NCBI GenBank assembly: GCA_963540705.1
Contig: CAUTQX010000033.1
Span: 1-8,831, forward strand
Source of the DNA: Nanosynbacter sp963540705
GTDB lineage: Bacteria; Patescibacteriota; Saccharimonadia; Saccharimonadales; Saccharimonadaceae
Reading direction: 5' to 3'
Length of the DNA: 8,831 nucleotides
Positions 1 to 6,733 of the stretch are shown here, one piece after another. A program made the translations under genes and the position numbers. A model generated the notes under the pieces. The model searched no databases, was not told the DNA's origin, and was given only the letters and a program-made list of their open reading frames with translations. Each line of letters begins with the position of its first letter. Position 1 is the first letter of the stretch.

Positions 1-612
1 ATTGTCGCCACTTTGCGTAGGGAATTCATAAATAACGTCGATATTATCATCGGTCATTCTATGGGCTCACTGGCCGCGGTAGAGCTCGCCAAGCAATATC
101 CTAAGTTAAGCAAGTCGCTAATTCTTTGCAGTCCGCCGATATATTATCCGAGGATTGATGAAAAGATCCATCATCCAGAGAAGATTTTGCGTGCACTTTA
201 TGAGTTTTTCAATAGTCATCCGCGCAGTTCGAAGCGCTTTTTGCAATTCGCTGATCGGCACAATATTTGGCCTGACGCAGGATTTAAGGCTGATGAGGTT
301 ACCTCTGAGTCGTTTTTAGTCGCCCTGAACACCGCAATTATCAATCAGACAACAATGACCGATATAGCCAATCTAAAGCTTCCGATTACTATTCTATCTG
401 GAAAACTTGACCCGCTAATTGTCGAGAGAAACCTGAAGAAATTAGCAAAAGATCATAACAATATCACTCATACGTCAATGGCAACTCAGCGACATGAGGT
501 AACTAGCACATACGCTAAAAAAATATCTGAAATTATAAAACAGCATTTGGCGGGAAAATATTCACCAAAAACGAGTCATCCTATAGCAAAGTCCAAACGA
601 GGAAGCTTATGA
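1..612 (+). CDS. Alpha/beta hydrolase fold protein, 5' end cut off by the window edge
   Basis: The reading frame is open to base 1, so the true start lies upstream. A TTG at 13 is not a credible start, because it would remove the first strands and oxyanion region of the fold. Numbering from that TTG, a nucleophile elbow GHSMG sits at residues 14-18 with Ser16 as nucleophile. Asp133 in SGKLDP and His161 in QRHEV complete a Ser-Asp-His triad in the usual order and spacing. This matches the esterase/lipase/peptidase branch of soluble alpha/beta hydrolases. The substrate cannot be read from the sequence. A basic tail follows the last helix. It ends in TGA and overlaps the next gene by 4 nt (ATGA), so the two are probably translationally coupled. 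The catalytic domain call is firm, the exact activity is not. Confidence 0.85.
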   Translation: MVATLRREFINNVDIIIGHSMGSLAAVELAKQYPKLSKSLILCSPPIYYPRIDEKIHHPEKILRALYEFFNSHPRSSKRFLQFADRHNIWPDAGFKADEVTSESFLVALNTAIINQTTMTDIANLKLPITILSGKLDPLIVERNLKKLAKDHNNITHTSMATQRHEVTSTYAKKISEIIKQHLAGKYSPKTSHPIAKSKRGSL

Positions 613-1175
613 TTGAAATCGAATCCAAATTCAAATTAGCGTCTGATATTACTCGCGATAATCTCATCGCCATACTAAAAAGCCAATTTATCACGTCAAT
701 CTCAAGCAAACGCCAAATTGATACAGTATTTTTATTGCCTGAACAAGTTGACGCACCTATTGTTCCAGGCTCTAAAATTATGCGAGTGCGCGATGTTCTT
801 AATCCAGAAACTGGTGAGTTGCAACAAAGCTTGATGACGCTGAAGGTCGAGGGGCAGGTGAAACTGGCCTCTGAAGAATACGAATTCACGGTTGGCGACG
901 GTAATGTGGCACGTCAAATACTCACCGCGTTGGGCTGGCAAGAAGTTGTCACTGTTGATAAAGTCCGCCTTGAGTCAAAGACTGAAGATTACACGATCTG
1001 TATCGACGAAGTTGCTGGACTAGGGCTATTTATTGAATTGGAGATTTTGACCGAAGACAGTGCCGACGTAAAAAATATTCAGCAGCAAATGTATAGTTTT
1101 CTGAAGAGCCTGAATATCGACGGCAAATTATGGAAAATTCCGTACGACACAAGCATTAGAAATATGCGAAATTAA
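609..1175 (+). CDS. CYTH-domain protein (class IV adenylate cyclase / triphosphatase family)
   Basis: This 188-residue protein begins with the CYTH signature ExExK at residues 3-7 (E3, E5, K7). Alternating charged strand motifs follow, such as MRVRDV, LKVEG, EEYEF and FIELEI, as expected for the triphosphate-tunnel metalloenzyme barrel. Family members bind triphosphorylated substrates with divalent metal in the tunnel and act as inorganic triphosphatases, thiamine triphosphatases or, in some lineages, CyaB-type adenylate cyclases. The sequence does not decide among these. The ATG overlaps the previous stop and has a GAGGAAG Shine-Dalgarno at 599-605. The last codons (from 1137) lie in a 26-bp repeat found again after the next gene. 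The present C-terminus RNMRN appears to replace an older RNL ending preserved downstream. Confidence 0.88.
   Translation: MIEIESKFKLASDITRDNLIAILKSQFITSISSKRQIDTVFLLPEQVDAPIVPGSKIMRVRDVLNPETGELQQSLMTLKVEGQVKLASEEYEFTVGDGNVARQILTALGWQEVVTVDKVRLESKTEDYTICIDEVAGLGLFIELEILTEDSADVKNIQQQMYSFLKSLNIDGKLWKIPYDTSIRNMRN
1137..1162 (+). repeat. 26-bp direct repeat, copy 1 (inside the CYTH gene 3' end)
   Basis: This stretch is identical to 1725-1750. It encodes IPYDTSIR plus the first two bases of the next Asn codon, residues 177-185 of the CYTH protein. The copies stop matching at 1163 (T here, C in copy 2). The two copies are 588 bp apart and flank the grpB-like gene. Confidence 0.97.
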
Positions 1176-1189
1176 ACTTAGGAGGTCTT

Positions 1190-1711
1190 ATGTCGGTTGA
1201 AATTAAAAGATCCAAAAAAGACATATCGGCTGTCTTTACGCGCGTGAAAAATAAAGTAGCGCTAGTGCTTGCGGATAGTTCGCAAATTCATCATGTCGGC
1301 AGTACCGCGGTACTTGGTTTGGATGGTAAAAATATCCTGGATATCCTTATTTCCGCTAAAGATAGCGAACACATGAACGAGCTGCGGGACAAATTGGTAG
1401 CAATTGGATATTTTCCTTCATTAAATCCAAGTTCCCGTCAAGGGTATATCTTCCTGGCGTCCCGACAAGAAGAAACTGGCGAGGGCGATATTCATATTCA
1501 CCTCGCGGTCGCGAATACTGAAACGCACGATAACTTCTTAATTATCAGAGACTATCTAAGGTCTCACAATGACGAAGCTGATCAATATTCAAAGATAAAA
1601 TATCAATATGCCAAGCAAGCAAATTACGACAGGTCAGCGTATAAAAAACTTAAAGCAGCTTATGTCGATAAGTTATTGCAACGTGCCAGGCAGTGGAAAA
1701 ATGGCGGCTAA
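1190..1711 (+). CDS. GrpB family protein (nucleotidyltransferase-like fold)
   Basis: The 173-residue product has the GrpB/UPF0157 layout. HHVGSTAV at residues 34-41 and GLDGKNILDILI at 43-54 correspond to the GS and acidic strand of the nucleotidyltransferase superfamily, with Asp51 in the second. An IHIHLAV strand comes next, then a helical IIRDYLR region and a Tyr/Lys-rich C-terminus. GrpB proteins are often annotated as glutamate-rich or dephospho-CoA kinase-like proteins; their reaction is not settled, so I assign none. It has the strongest ribosome binding site in the window (AGGAGG at 1180-1185, 4 nt before ATG) and starts 14 nt after the CYTH stop. I see no promoter in that gap, so it is probably co-transcribed with the CYTH gene. 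Direct repeats flank it and suggest it was inserted into an existing operon. Confidence 0.85.
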   Translation: MSVEIKRSKKDISAVFTRVKNKVALVLADSSQIHHVGSTAVLGLDGKNILDILISAKDSEHMNELRDKLVAIGYFPSLNPSSRQGYIFLASRQEETGEGDIHIHLAVANTETHDNFLIIRDYLRSHNDEADQYSKIKYQYAKQANYDRSAYKKLKAAYVDKLLQRARQWKNGG

Positions 1712-1724
1712 TCTCCTCATTCAT

Positions 1725-1750
1725 ATTCCGTACGACACAAGCATTAGAAA
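1725..1750 (+). repeat. 26-bp direct repeat, copy 2 (remnant of the CYTH gene tail)
   Basis: This is an exact copy of 1137-1162. Read in the same codon phase it gives IPYDTSIRN-Leu followed by TAA at 1755-1757, a plausible CYTH C-terminus with its own stop. It has no start codon or coding body, so it is a scar rather than a gene. Confidence 0.95.
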
Positions 1751-1774
1751 CCTGTAAAATAACGTTAGTTAGCG

Positions 1775-1780
1775 TATACT
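1775..1780 (+). promoter_or_regulatory. Putative -10 box for a leaderless ham1-like transcript
   Basis: TATACT ends 7 nt before the ATG at 1788, which places the expected transcription start on or next to the start codon. There is no Shine-Dalgarno in between and no good -35 hexamer at 17 bp. The short gap here (1712-1787) otherwise holds only the repeat remnant. Confidence 0.55.
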
Positions 1781-1787
1781 TATTAGT

Positions 1788-2387
1788 ATGAGACAAGAGA
1801 ATAGCCCAATTTATTTTATCACTTCCAATCACAGTAAATTCGCCAGCCTCCAAGAACTCCTTCAGCCGCTTGGTGTTGATTTAAGGCAGCTCGATTATGA
1901 TTTTGACGAGGGGCGCAGACTAGATATTCAAACGATTGCCAAAAGTAAATTATCTCAAGCCAAGAAAGCGTTTCCGAACAAGCGCCTGGTCGTTGATGAC
2001 CGCGGTTTTTTCATTCCGGCGCTGAAAGGATTTCCGGGGCCGTTTGTTAAATTGCTACTGAATAGCTTTAGCTATCCCGGCATTATCAAGTTAATGAAGG
2101 GTGAGACTGATCGTCGAGCTATTTTTTCTTTTGCGGTTGGCTATTTTGACGGCGAAAAAGACCACATTTTCGTAGCCAACGAAGAGGGATTTATCGTTGA
2201 CGAGCCACGTGGCGATAATCTCCATGGCTGGACGGAATTGTTATATATTTATGGACATCCGAGCTTTCCTGGTCGCAGTTTGGCAGAATTGAACGACGAA
2301 GAATGGCAGGAATATCTGACGATAATTGAGAAAGTTGACGGGCTCGCGATGTTGAGGGATTATTTAAGCGGAGAGAATAATGACTAA
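1788..2387 (+). CDS. Divergent Ham1/RdgB-like non-canonical purine NTP pyrophosphatase
   Basis: The N-terminal half matches the ITPase/Ham1 family. T12-S-N14-H-S-K17 is the triphosphate-binding TxNxxK motif. VVDDRGFF with D70/D71 corresponds to the metal-binding DDSGL motif, and GFPGPFVK follows as the usual GxPGxxSAR segment. RdgB-type enzymes hydrolyse dITP/XTP to monophosphate and pyrophosphate, cleaning the nucleotide pool. The C-terminal half is unusual. SLAEL (164-168) is kept, but the GYDPxF and SHRG motifs that form the base pocket in RdgB are not recognisable; HGWTELLYIYG (from 146) and EKVDGLAML occupy those places. The serine of DDSGL is arginine. Pyrophosphatase chemistry is likely, but substrate choice may differ. 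No Shine-Dalgarno is present and a -10 box sits 7 nt before ATG. The end overlaps the Nudix gene by 8 nt. Confidence 0.8.
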   Translation: MRQENSPIYFITSNHSKFASLQELLQPLGVDLRQLDYDFDEGRRLDIQTIAKSKLSQAKKAFPNKRLVVDDRGFFIPALKGFPGPFVKLLLNSFSYPGIIKLMKGETDRRAIFSFAVGYFDGEKDHIFVANEEGFIVDEPRGDNLHGWTELLYIYGHPSFPGRSLAELNDEEWQEYLTIIEKVDGLAMLRDYLSGENND

Positions 2388-2874
2388 AACCGCCATCTGT
2401 AAAGACGTCTTCGGCAATCAATACACCGTTCCCGTTGACGAACTAAATATTCGCGTCGGCGTATATGCAGTTATCGTTGAAGATAATAAGATTCTTTTGA
2501 CTAGGCAATGGGACGGTTATAGCCTAATTGGCGGCGGCGTCGAGAAGGGCGAAACGATTGAGGAATCGATTGTCCGTGAAGTTAAGGAGGAGACTGGACT
2601 GACTATCACGCCAGATAAAATTATTCACCAAGCAACTACTTTCTTCAAGCGCAACGCTGAGTCGCAAGCTAACCAGTCGATCCAACTGTACTTTACTCAC
2701 AGTCAGCTGCACGGGCAAATCAATAACGACAACATAACCGACAGCGAGAAGACTTATACTAACGGCACGCCAGAGTGGATTGATCTGGATAAGATTGACG
2801 ACATAAATTTCCGCCACAGCGTGGATCTAAAAACAATTTTACAGGCGTATATTTCGCAATCTCGCACCCGCTAA
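2380..2874 (+). CDS. Nudix hydrolase
   Basis: The 164-residue protein carries a perfect Nudix box (G-x5-E-x7-REUxEExGU) at residues 52-74: G52, E58, R66-E67, E70-E71, G73-L74. The glutamates bind the metal ions for hydrolysis of a nucleoside diphosphate linked to another group. The sheet before the box (VGVYAVIVEDNKILLTRQW) and after it (IQLYFTHS, EWIDLDKI) is typical of a single-domain MutT-like enzyme. The substrate cannot be told from the sequence. The start overlaps the end of the Ham1-like gene by 8 nt and has a GGAGAG ribosome site at 2370-2375, so the two nucleotide hydrolases are probably made together. Only 27 nt separate its stop from trpS, and no terminator is visible there. Confidence 0.92.
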   Translation: MTKTAICKDVFGNQYTVPVDELNIRVGVYAVIVEDNKILLTRQWDGYSLIGGGVEKGETIEESIVREVKEETGLTITPDKIIHQATTFFKRNAESQANQSIQLYFTHSQLHGQINNDNITDSEKTYTNGTPEWIDLDKIDDINFRHSVDLKTILQAYISQSRTR

Positions 2875-2885
2875 TAGTCGAATAA

Positions 2886-2894
2886 TGTTATAAT
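2886..2894 (+). promoter_or_regulatory. Extended -10 promoter for a leaderless trpS transcript
   Basis: TGTTATAAT is a consensus extended -10 element. It ends 7 nt before the trpS ATG at 2902, with no Shine-Dalgarno between. The predicted transcript starts at or within a base or two of the ATG. No -35 box is recognisable 17 bp upstream, which fits an extended -10 promoter. Confidence 0.65.
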
Positions 2895-2901
2895 ATATCT
2901 A

Positions 2902-3945
2902 ATGAAACCATCAAAACCTGTCATCCTCACTGGCGTGCGCGCCAACAATAACATCCACATAGGTAATTACTTTGGGGCTATTTTGCCAATTATCAACATG
3001 GCGAAACGTCGCTCGGACGAATACGATATCAATCTATTCATCCCAGACCTTCACAGTTTTACGACGCCAATTGACCACAGTAAGTTATACGACAGCATTC
3101 TGAACAACGCGCGAGTTTATACCGCCGCCGGATTGCCGCTGGACAATTCTTCCATTCATCTTTACCGCCAAAGTCGTATTTCGGCGCACAGCGAACTGGC
3201 GTGGATTCTGGACTGTTTCACTGGATTTGGCGAGATGAGCCGAATGACGCAATTTAAGGATAAGGGAAGTAAGGGAGATGCTTCTGTTGGGCTATTTAAC
3301 TATCCCGTCCTAATGGCTGCCGACATTCTACTTTACGGCGCGACTTACGTGCCAGTTGGCGACGACCAGACTCAGCATTTGGAGTTCACTCGTGATATTG
3401 CTGAGCGAATGAATCGTAAGTTTGATGATCTATTTATCGTTCCAAAACCCGTAATTCAGCAGCATCAATTCTTCGGAAAAGACCAAGGATTGAGGATTAA
3501 AGATCTCGTGAATCCAGCGAAGAAAATGAGCAAATCTGACGAGAGCGGCAAGGGAATTATCTTTCTTTCTGATGATCCAAAATCGGCACATAAGAAAATA
3601 ATAAGCGCAACAACAGATTCAATTGGCAAAGTTCAATACGATAAGGAAAATCAGCCGGGAATTTCTAATTTGCTGGAGATTTTAACTTTGGTTCGACAAG
3701 ATGCTGGCAGAGAAGTTACTCTGGAGCAGACCGTCAACGAGTACTTCGGTATGGATCGTTATGGCGATTTCAAGCGAATTGTGGCCGACGAAGTTGCGGA
3801 ATTTTTGGAGAATTTTCAGAATCGGCTTGCGGCGGTTGATGAGCGAGCAATTGAAGAAAAGCTGGCTTCCAGTGAAAAAGACATGAATGTCGTCGCTAAT
3901 GAAACTTTGTATCGCGTTCAAAAAGCTGTAGGGCTTCGAAAATAG
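2902..3945 (+). CDS. trpS: Tryptophanyl-tRNA synthetase
   Basis: This cytoplasmic class Ic aminoacyl-tRNA synthetase charges tRNA-Trp with tryptophan using ATP. The 347-residue length is normal for bacterial TrpRS. The HIGH-type ATP motif appears as HIGN at residues 19-22 and the KMSKS loop at 208-212. Between them are family blocks such as RMTQFKDK, the LMAADILLYGA helix and VPVGDDQTQHLEFTRDIAERMN, which mark TrpRS rather than TyrRS. The protein appears complete. It heads a tight run: the pseudouridine synthase gene starts 12 nt after the stop, followed by holB and a TPR gene. Its promoter abuts the ATG, so control through a 5' leader (T-box or attenuator) is unlikely, since there would be almost no leader. 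Confidence 0.97.
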   Translation: MKPSKPVILTGVRANNNIHIGNYFGAILPIINMAKRRSDEYDINLFIPDLHSFTTPIDHSKLYDSILNNARVYTAAGLPLDNSSIHLYRQSRISAHSELAWILDCFTGFGEMSRMTQFKDKGSKGDASVGLFNYPVLMAADILLYGATYVPVGDDQTQHLEFTRDIAERMNRKFDDLFIVPKPVIQQHQFFGKDQGLRIKDLVNPAKKMSKSDESGKGIIFLSDDPKSAHKKIISATTDSIGKVQYDKENQPGISNLLEILTLVRQDAGREVTLEQTVNEYFGMDRYGDFKRIVADEVAEFLENFQNRLAAVDERAIEEKLASSEKDMNVVANETLYRVQKAVGLRK

Positions 3946-3957
3946 GGAGCAAATCGC

Positions 3958-5103
3958 GTGAAAATATTACCTCGGACAGTGCTGAAAATAGCTAGATTGT
4001 ACAAATTAGCAGACGACAATACGCCCGTCAAAGCGCTGCGTCGATTGGAAATTCAAACAGACAAATCTCATGTTTTTGCGGATTTTATTTTGAGTAAGCA
4101 GCATTTTGCACTGCTTTATGGTTCGATTGTCGACGAAGAATCCATTGACGAATTATGGACGGAAAAGCCAGATAATGCCGAGATTTTGCCGAATCCGCTA
4201 GACCCAGAATTTATCGAAACGCCATTCCAGGGAAAATATGCCATAATGTTCAAAATTTCGCCAACTAAGGTGCGCTTGGATATTTATTTATCGACCAAAT
4301 TCGACACGACAATTTCCCGAAGTCTTTGGCAAAAATATATAAAAGCTGGATACGTTTCGGTCAATAATAAAGCCGTGACGACGCCAAAATTTGAGGTTGA
4401 TGAAACTGATGAAATTGCGCTTAATTTGCCAGAAAAAGAGCAGGCGGACGTTGACTTGCCGATTTTATACGAGGATGACGATGTGATTGTCGTCAACAAA
4501 CCAAGCGGGCTATTGACGCACGCGAAGGGCGGACTTTCTGACGAACCAACGGTTGCGGAGATAATTCGCCCCAAAACCTCATTCGCAACGGATACCGATC
4601 GTCCGGGAATTGTTCACAGGCTTGACCGAGACACTTCGGGACTACTGATTATCGCCAAAAACCCAGAATCTGCCGCGCATCTACAGAGGCAATTTGCCGA
4701 GCGAACCGCCAAGAAAACTTACATAGCGATAACCGATGGCAAGCCGAAGTTGAATGCCGCAAAAATTGATCTGCCAATTGGTCGCAATCCTTCAGCGCCG
4801 AGCACTTTTCGTATAGATCCGAACGGGAAACCAGCTCAGACGACTTACCATGTTTTGGCGGAAAATGATACTCAGTCGCTTGTGGAATTGAAGCCGACCA
4901 CTGGTCGAACTCATCAATTGCGCGTCCATTTGGCTCATTTGAATGCACCGATTCTTGGTGATCGAGTTTATGGAAAGTCTTCGGATTGTCGTATGATGTT
5001 GCATGCTCAAAAATTAGAGATAGCTTTGCCGTCTGGCGAGAGAAAAGTTTTTGAAGCCGCAATTCCTGACGAATTCAATAAATTCTTCCCAGAGGATTTA
5101 TAG
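3958..5103 (+). CDS. RluA-family 23S rRNA/tRNA pseudouridine synthase with S4 domain and an N-terminal extension
   Basis: The enzyme isomerises uridine to pseudouridine in structured RNA. An S4 RNA-binding domain spans about residues 105-152 (VRLDIYLS ... VSVNNK). The RluA catalytic domain follows. RPGIVHRLDRDTSGL contains catalytic Asp223, and GRTHQLRVHLAHLNAPILGDRVYG is the conserved C-terminal motif. Bacterial RluC/D enzymes are about 320 residues and begin near the S4 domain; this one has about 100 extra residues (KILPRTVLKIARLYKL onward) that I do not recognise. The start is GTG at 3958 with GGGAG at 3945-3949, 8 nt upstream. The frame is open and well formed across the extension, so it is probably real protein. 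The exact target uridine cannot be assigned. holB begins on the base after its stop. Confidence 0.93.
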   Translation: MKILPRTVLKIARLYKLADDNTPVKALRRLEIQTDKSHVFADFILSKQHFALLYGSIVDEESIDELWTEKPDNAEILPNPLDPEFIETPFQGKYAIMFKISPTKVRLDIYLSTKFDTTISRSLWQKYIKAGYVSVNNKAVTTPKFEVDETDEIALNLPEKEQADVDLPILYEDDDVIVVNKPSGLLTHAKGGLSDEPTVAEIIRPKTSFATDTDRPGIVHRLDRDTSGLLIIAKNPESAAHLQRQFAERTAKKTYIAITDGKPKLNAAKIDLPIGRNPSAPSTFRIDPNGKPAQTTYHVLAENDTQSLVELKPTTGRTHQLRVHLAHLNAPILGDRVYGKSSDCRMMLHAQKLEIALPSGERKVFEAAIPDEFNKFFPEDL

Positions 5104-5913
5104 ATGTCTGAAGTGATTATATCCGCTCGAGATACTCAAAAAATCAGCCAGATTTCATCGCAATTGCCTCACGCGCTTTTGGTGATTGCGGATTACGGGA
5201 TTGATGGACTGGGTGTGGCCCAAATATTAGCAAAGAATAGCGATACTTTTCACTTGAAACCGCTTCCAGAAAAGCAAACTATATCCGTTGATCAAATCCG
5301 CGAACTCATCTCTAAACTCCGAACTTACGCCATAAATCGTCGAGTTATTATCATTGACGAAGCCGATTCAATGACCGAGCCGTCGCAAAATGCATTCCTG
5401 AAAGCACTGGAAGAACCGAATAAAAATACCAATTTTATCCTTGTCGCGAAAAACCCGAAGCTGATGCTTGACACTGTTAGATCTCGTTGCCAGACATTGA
5501 CTCTTCATAAAACGACGTCTGCTCAGGATAAAAAACTGCTTGAAAAGTACAATTTAGACCCAGCTTCCAGCCAGCAAATCCTTTTTTTGGCGGCTGGGCG
5601 ACCATTGCTAATTAAAGAATTAGCAGAAAATCCAGAAAAATTCGCCGAATATCGACAATTAGCCACCGACGCAAAGCAAATTTTAGCCACAAATCAGAAA
5701 TATGACACATTCAAGAATCTTGCCAAATACTTTTCTGACCGCCAAAAAGCGATACTACTAACGGATATTATAGTAAATATGATTCGTTTTCAATCTTTAT
5801 CGCGCGGAATAAATCCGTCAATTGAACAACAACTTGAAAAAACTACCTCTGTTGCAAGCGCATTAAAATCCAATGCCAACGTCAGGCTGGCGCTGACGCA
5901 ACTTGTGATATAA
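5104..5913 (+). CDS. holB: DNA polymerase III clamp loader, delta-prime subunit
   Basis: Delta-prime is the stator of the clamp loader that opens the beta sliding clamp during replication. VIIIDEADSM at residues 81-90 is the Walker B-like strand. TEPSQNAFLKALEEP follows, a hallmark of the DnaX/HolB family, and SRC at 127-129 is the arginine-finger motif. The P-loop is degenerate: HALLVIADYGIDGLG (23-37) has no GKT/S, as expected for a subunit that does not bind ATP. Unlike many delta-prime and DnaX proteins it has no zinc-binding cysteine cluster; the SRC cysteine is the only Cys I see. At 269 residues it is shorter than the 334-residue E. coli protein. The ATG abuts the previous stop and has AGAGGA at 5091-5096. 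Context with trpS and an RNA-modifying gene indicates a core operon. Confidence 0.9.
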   Translation: MSEVIISARDTQKISQISSQLPHALLVIADYGIDGLGVAQILAKNSDTFHLKPLPEKQTISVDQIRELISKLRTYAINRRVIIIDEADSMTEPSQNAFLKALEEPNKNTNFILVAKNPKLMLDTVRSRCQTLTLHKTTSAQDKKLLEKYNLDPASSQQILFLAAGRPLLIKELAENPEKFAEYRQLATDAKQILATNQKYDTFKNLAKYFSDRQKAILLTDIIVNMIRFQSLSRGINPSIEQQLEKTTSVASALKSNANVRLALTQLVI

Positions 5914-5914
5914 T
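5906..5914 (+). promoter_or_regulatory. Extended -10 element overlapping the holB stop codon
   Basis: TGATATAAT is a consensus extended -10, and its TAA is the holB stop codon. It ends 9 nt before the TPR gene's ATG at 5924. There is no Shine-Dalgarno between, so the transcript would have a leader of only 0-3 nt. The same nonamer recurs before the methylase gene at 6953-6961. Confidence 0.55.
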
Positions 5915-5923
5915 AGTATAGAT

Positions 5924-6607
5924 ATGTTTGGACTACTCCTCATTCTGATTTTAATGATTTGGGCGATTTTTTATCATCCGTCAATCAAAGAAACTGGCGA
6001 TTTGCCAACAAAGATTACTGAAAAGCTCGACCAATTATGGGGAATTGCTCAGGAGTCAATTCGTGAAAATAAATATTTGCGAGCAGAAAAAGCTTTACTG
6101 ACAATTTTACGAGTAGACGAGAAAAACGCCACTGCATATAACCGTTTGGGAATTTTATACGCCAAGCAGCGTGCGTATAAAGACGCCATTGAATGCTTTG
6201 AAATTGCTCAGAGTTTGGAGCCAAGCGCTTCAAGTCTTCATAATGTCGGCTTAATCTATTACGAAACAGAGAATTATGAAAAGGCATCGCTAGCGTTTGA
6301 GCAGGCGTTGGAGATGGAAGATGATCTGGCAGCGCGTTACATCGCTTACGCCAAGGTTCAGGAAAAAATAGGGAATACGAAGAAAGTTATTAACGCTCTG
6401 GAAAAGGCCGTCGAATTAGAACCGATTCCTCAGACTCTGAAGATTTTAGCGGAAGCATATGACAATGCTGGACAGACTGATCTGGCTGAAGAATTGCGTA
6501 AAAAAGCCACAAAAATGCTAACTCCGACAGCAGCATCAAAGAAAGTCGACGCACCACGTCCACGCCAGCAGCGCAAAATACATCAACCACGAAAAATAGT
6601 TATGTAA
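5924..6607 (+). CDS. Membrane-anchored TPR-repeat protein
   Basis: The 227-residue protein starts with one hydrophobic segment (residues 2-17, GLLLILILMIWAIFY). No cleavage site is evident, so this is probably a membrane anchor. The rest is a solenoid of about five tetratricopeptide repeats near residues 35-68, 69-101, 102-135, 136-168 and 169-199. The clearest are AYNRLGILYAKQ/YKDAIECFEIAQSLEP and LHNVGLIYYETENYEKASLAFEQALE. A Pro/Lys/Arg-rich basic tail (about 200-227) closes the protein. TPRs are protein-binding scaffolds; there is no catalytic domain and the partner is unknown. The charge pattern (anchor followed by an acidic/basic TPR body) leaves the side of the membrane undecided. It starts 10 nt after holB but has its own -10 element, so it may be expressed both with and without the operon. 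Confidence 0.88.
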   Translation: MFGLLLILILMIWAIFYHPSIKETGDLPTKITEKLDQLWGIAQESIRENKYLRAEKALLTILRVDEKNATAYNRLGILYAKQRAYKDAIECFEIAQSLEPSASSLHNVGLIYYETENYEKASLAFEQALEMEDDLAARYIAYAKVQEKIGNTKKVINALEKAVELEPIPQTLKILAEAYDNAGQTDLAEELRKKATKMLTPTAASKKVDAPRPRQQRKIHQPRKIVM

Positions 6608-6611
6608 ACTC

Positions 6612-6640
6612 TTGTCACAGAGAGAAAAAATTGATAAAAT
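6612..6640 (+). promoter_or_regulatory. Promoter of the tRNA operon
   Basis: TTGTCA at 6612-6617 and TAAAAT at 6635-6640 are separated by exactly 17 bp, and a TG dinucleotide at 6632-6633 adds an extended -10. The expected start is about 6647, a few bases before the tRNA-Thr 5' end at 6651. It is the best -35/-10 pair in the window, as suits stable RNA. Confidence 0.75.
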
Positions 6641-6650
6641 AAATTCAGTT

Positions 6651-6727
6651 GCCGCTTTAGCTCAGTTGGCTAGAGCAACGGTTTTGTAAACCGTAGGTCC
6701 TCGGTTCGAGCCCGAGAAGCGGCTCCA
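6651..6727 (+). tRNA. tRNA-Thr (anticodon UGU)
   Basis: A full cloverleaf folds. The 7-bp acceptor pairs GCCGCTT (6651-6657) with AAGCGGC (6717-6723). The D stem is GCTC/GAGC. The anticodon stem ACGGT/ACCGT (6678-6682/6690-6694) carries TGT at 6685-6687, and the T stem is CTCGG/CCGAG with loop TTCGAGC. The discriminator is U6724 and CCA is encoded at 6725-6727. UGU reads ACA, hence threonine. Six nucleotides separate it from tRNA-Tyr. Confidence 0.96.
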
Positions 6728-6733
6728 CATCAC

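Noticed and set aside
13..15. TTG start for the alpha/beta hydrolase
   Set aside because: The frame is open to base 1 and the fold needs more N-terminal strands, so the gene is simply cut by the window edge.
1650..1853. Minus-strand frame spanning the grpB/ham1-like junction
   Set aside because: It crosses the repeat and the ham1-like start, shows no family features and has no upstream signals.
4649..5062. Minus-strand 137-residue frame
   Set aside because: It is wholly antisense to the conserved RluA catalytic domain, with no ribosome site or recognisable motif. It is a shadow of the real gene.
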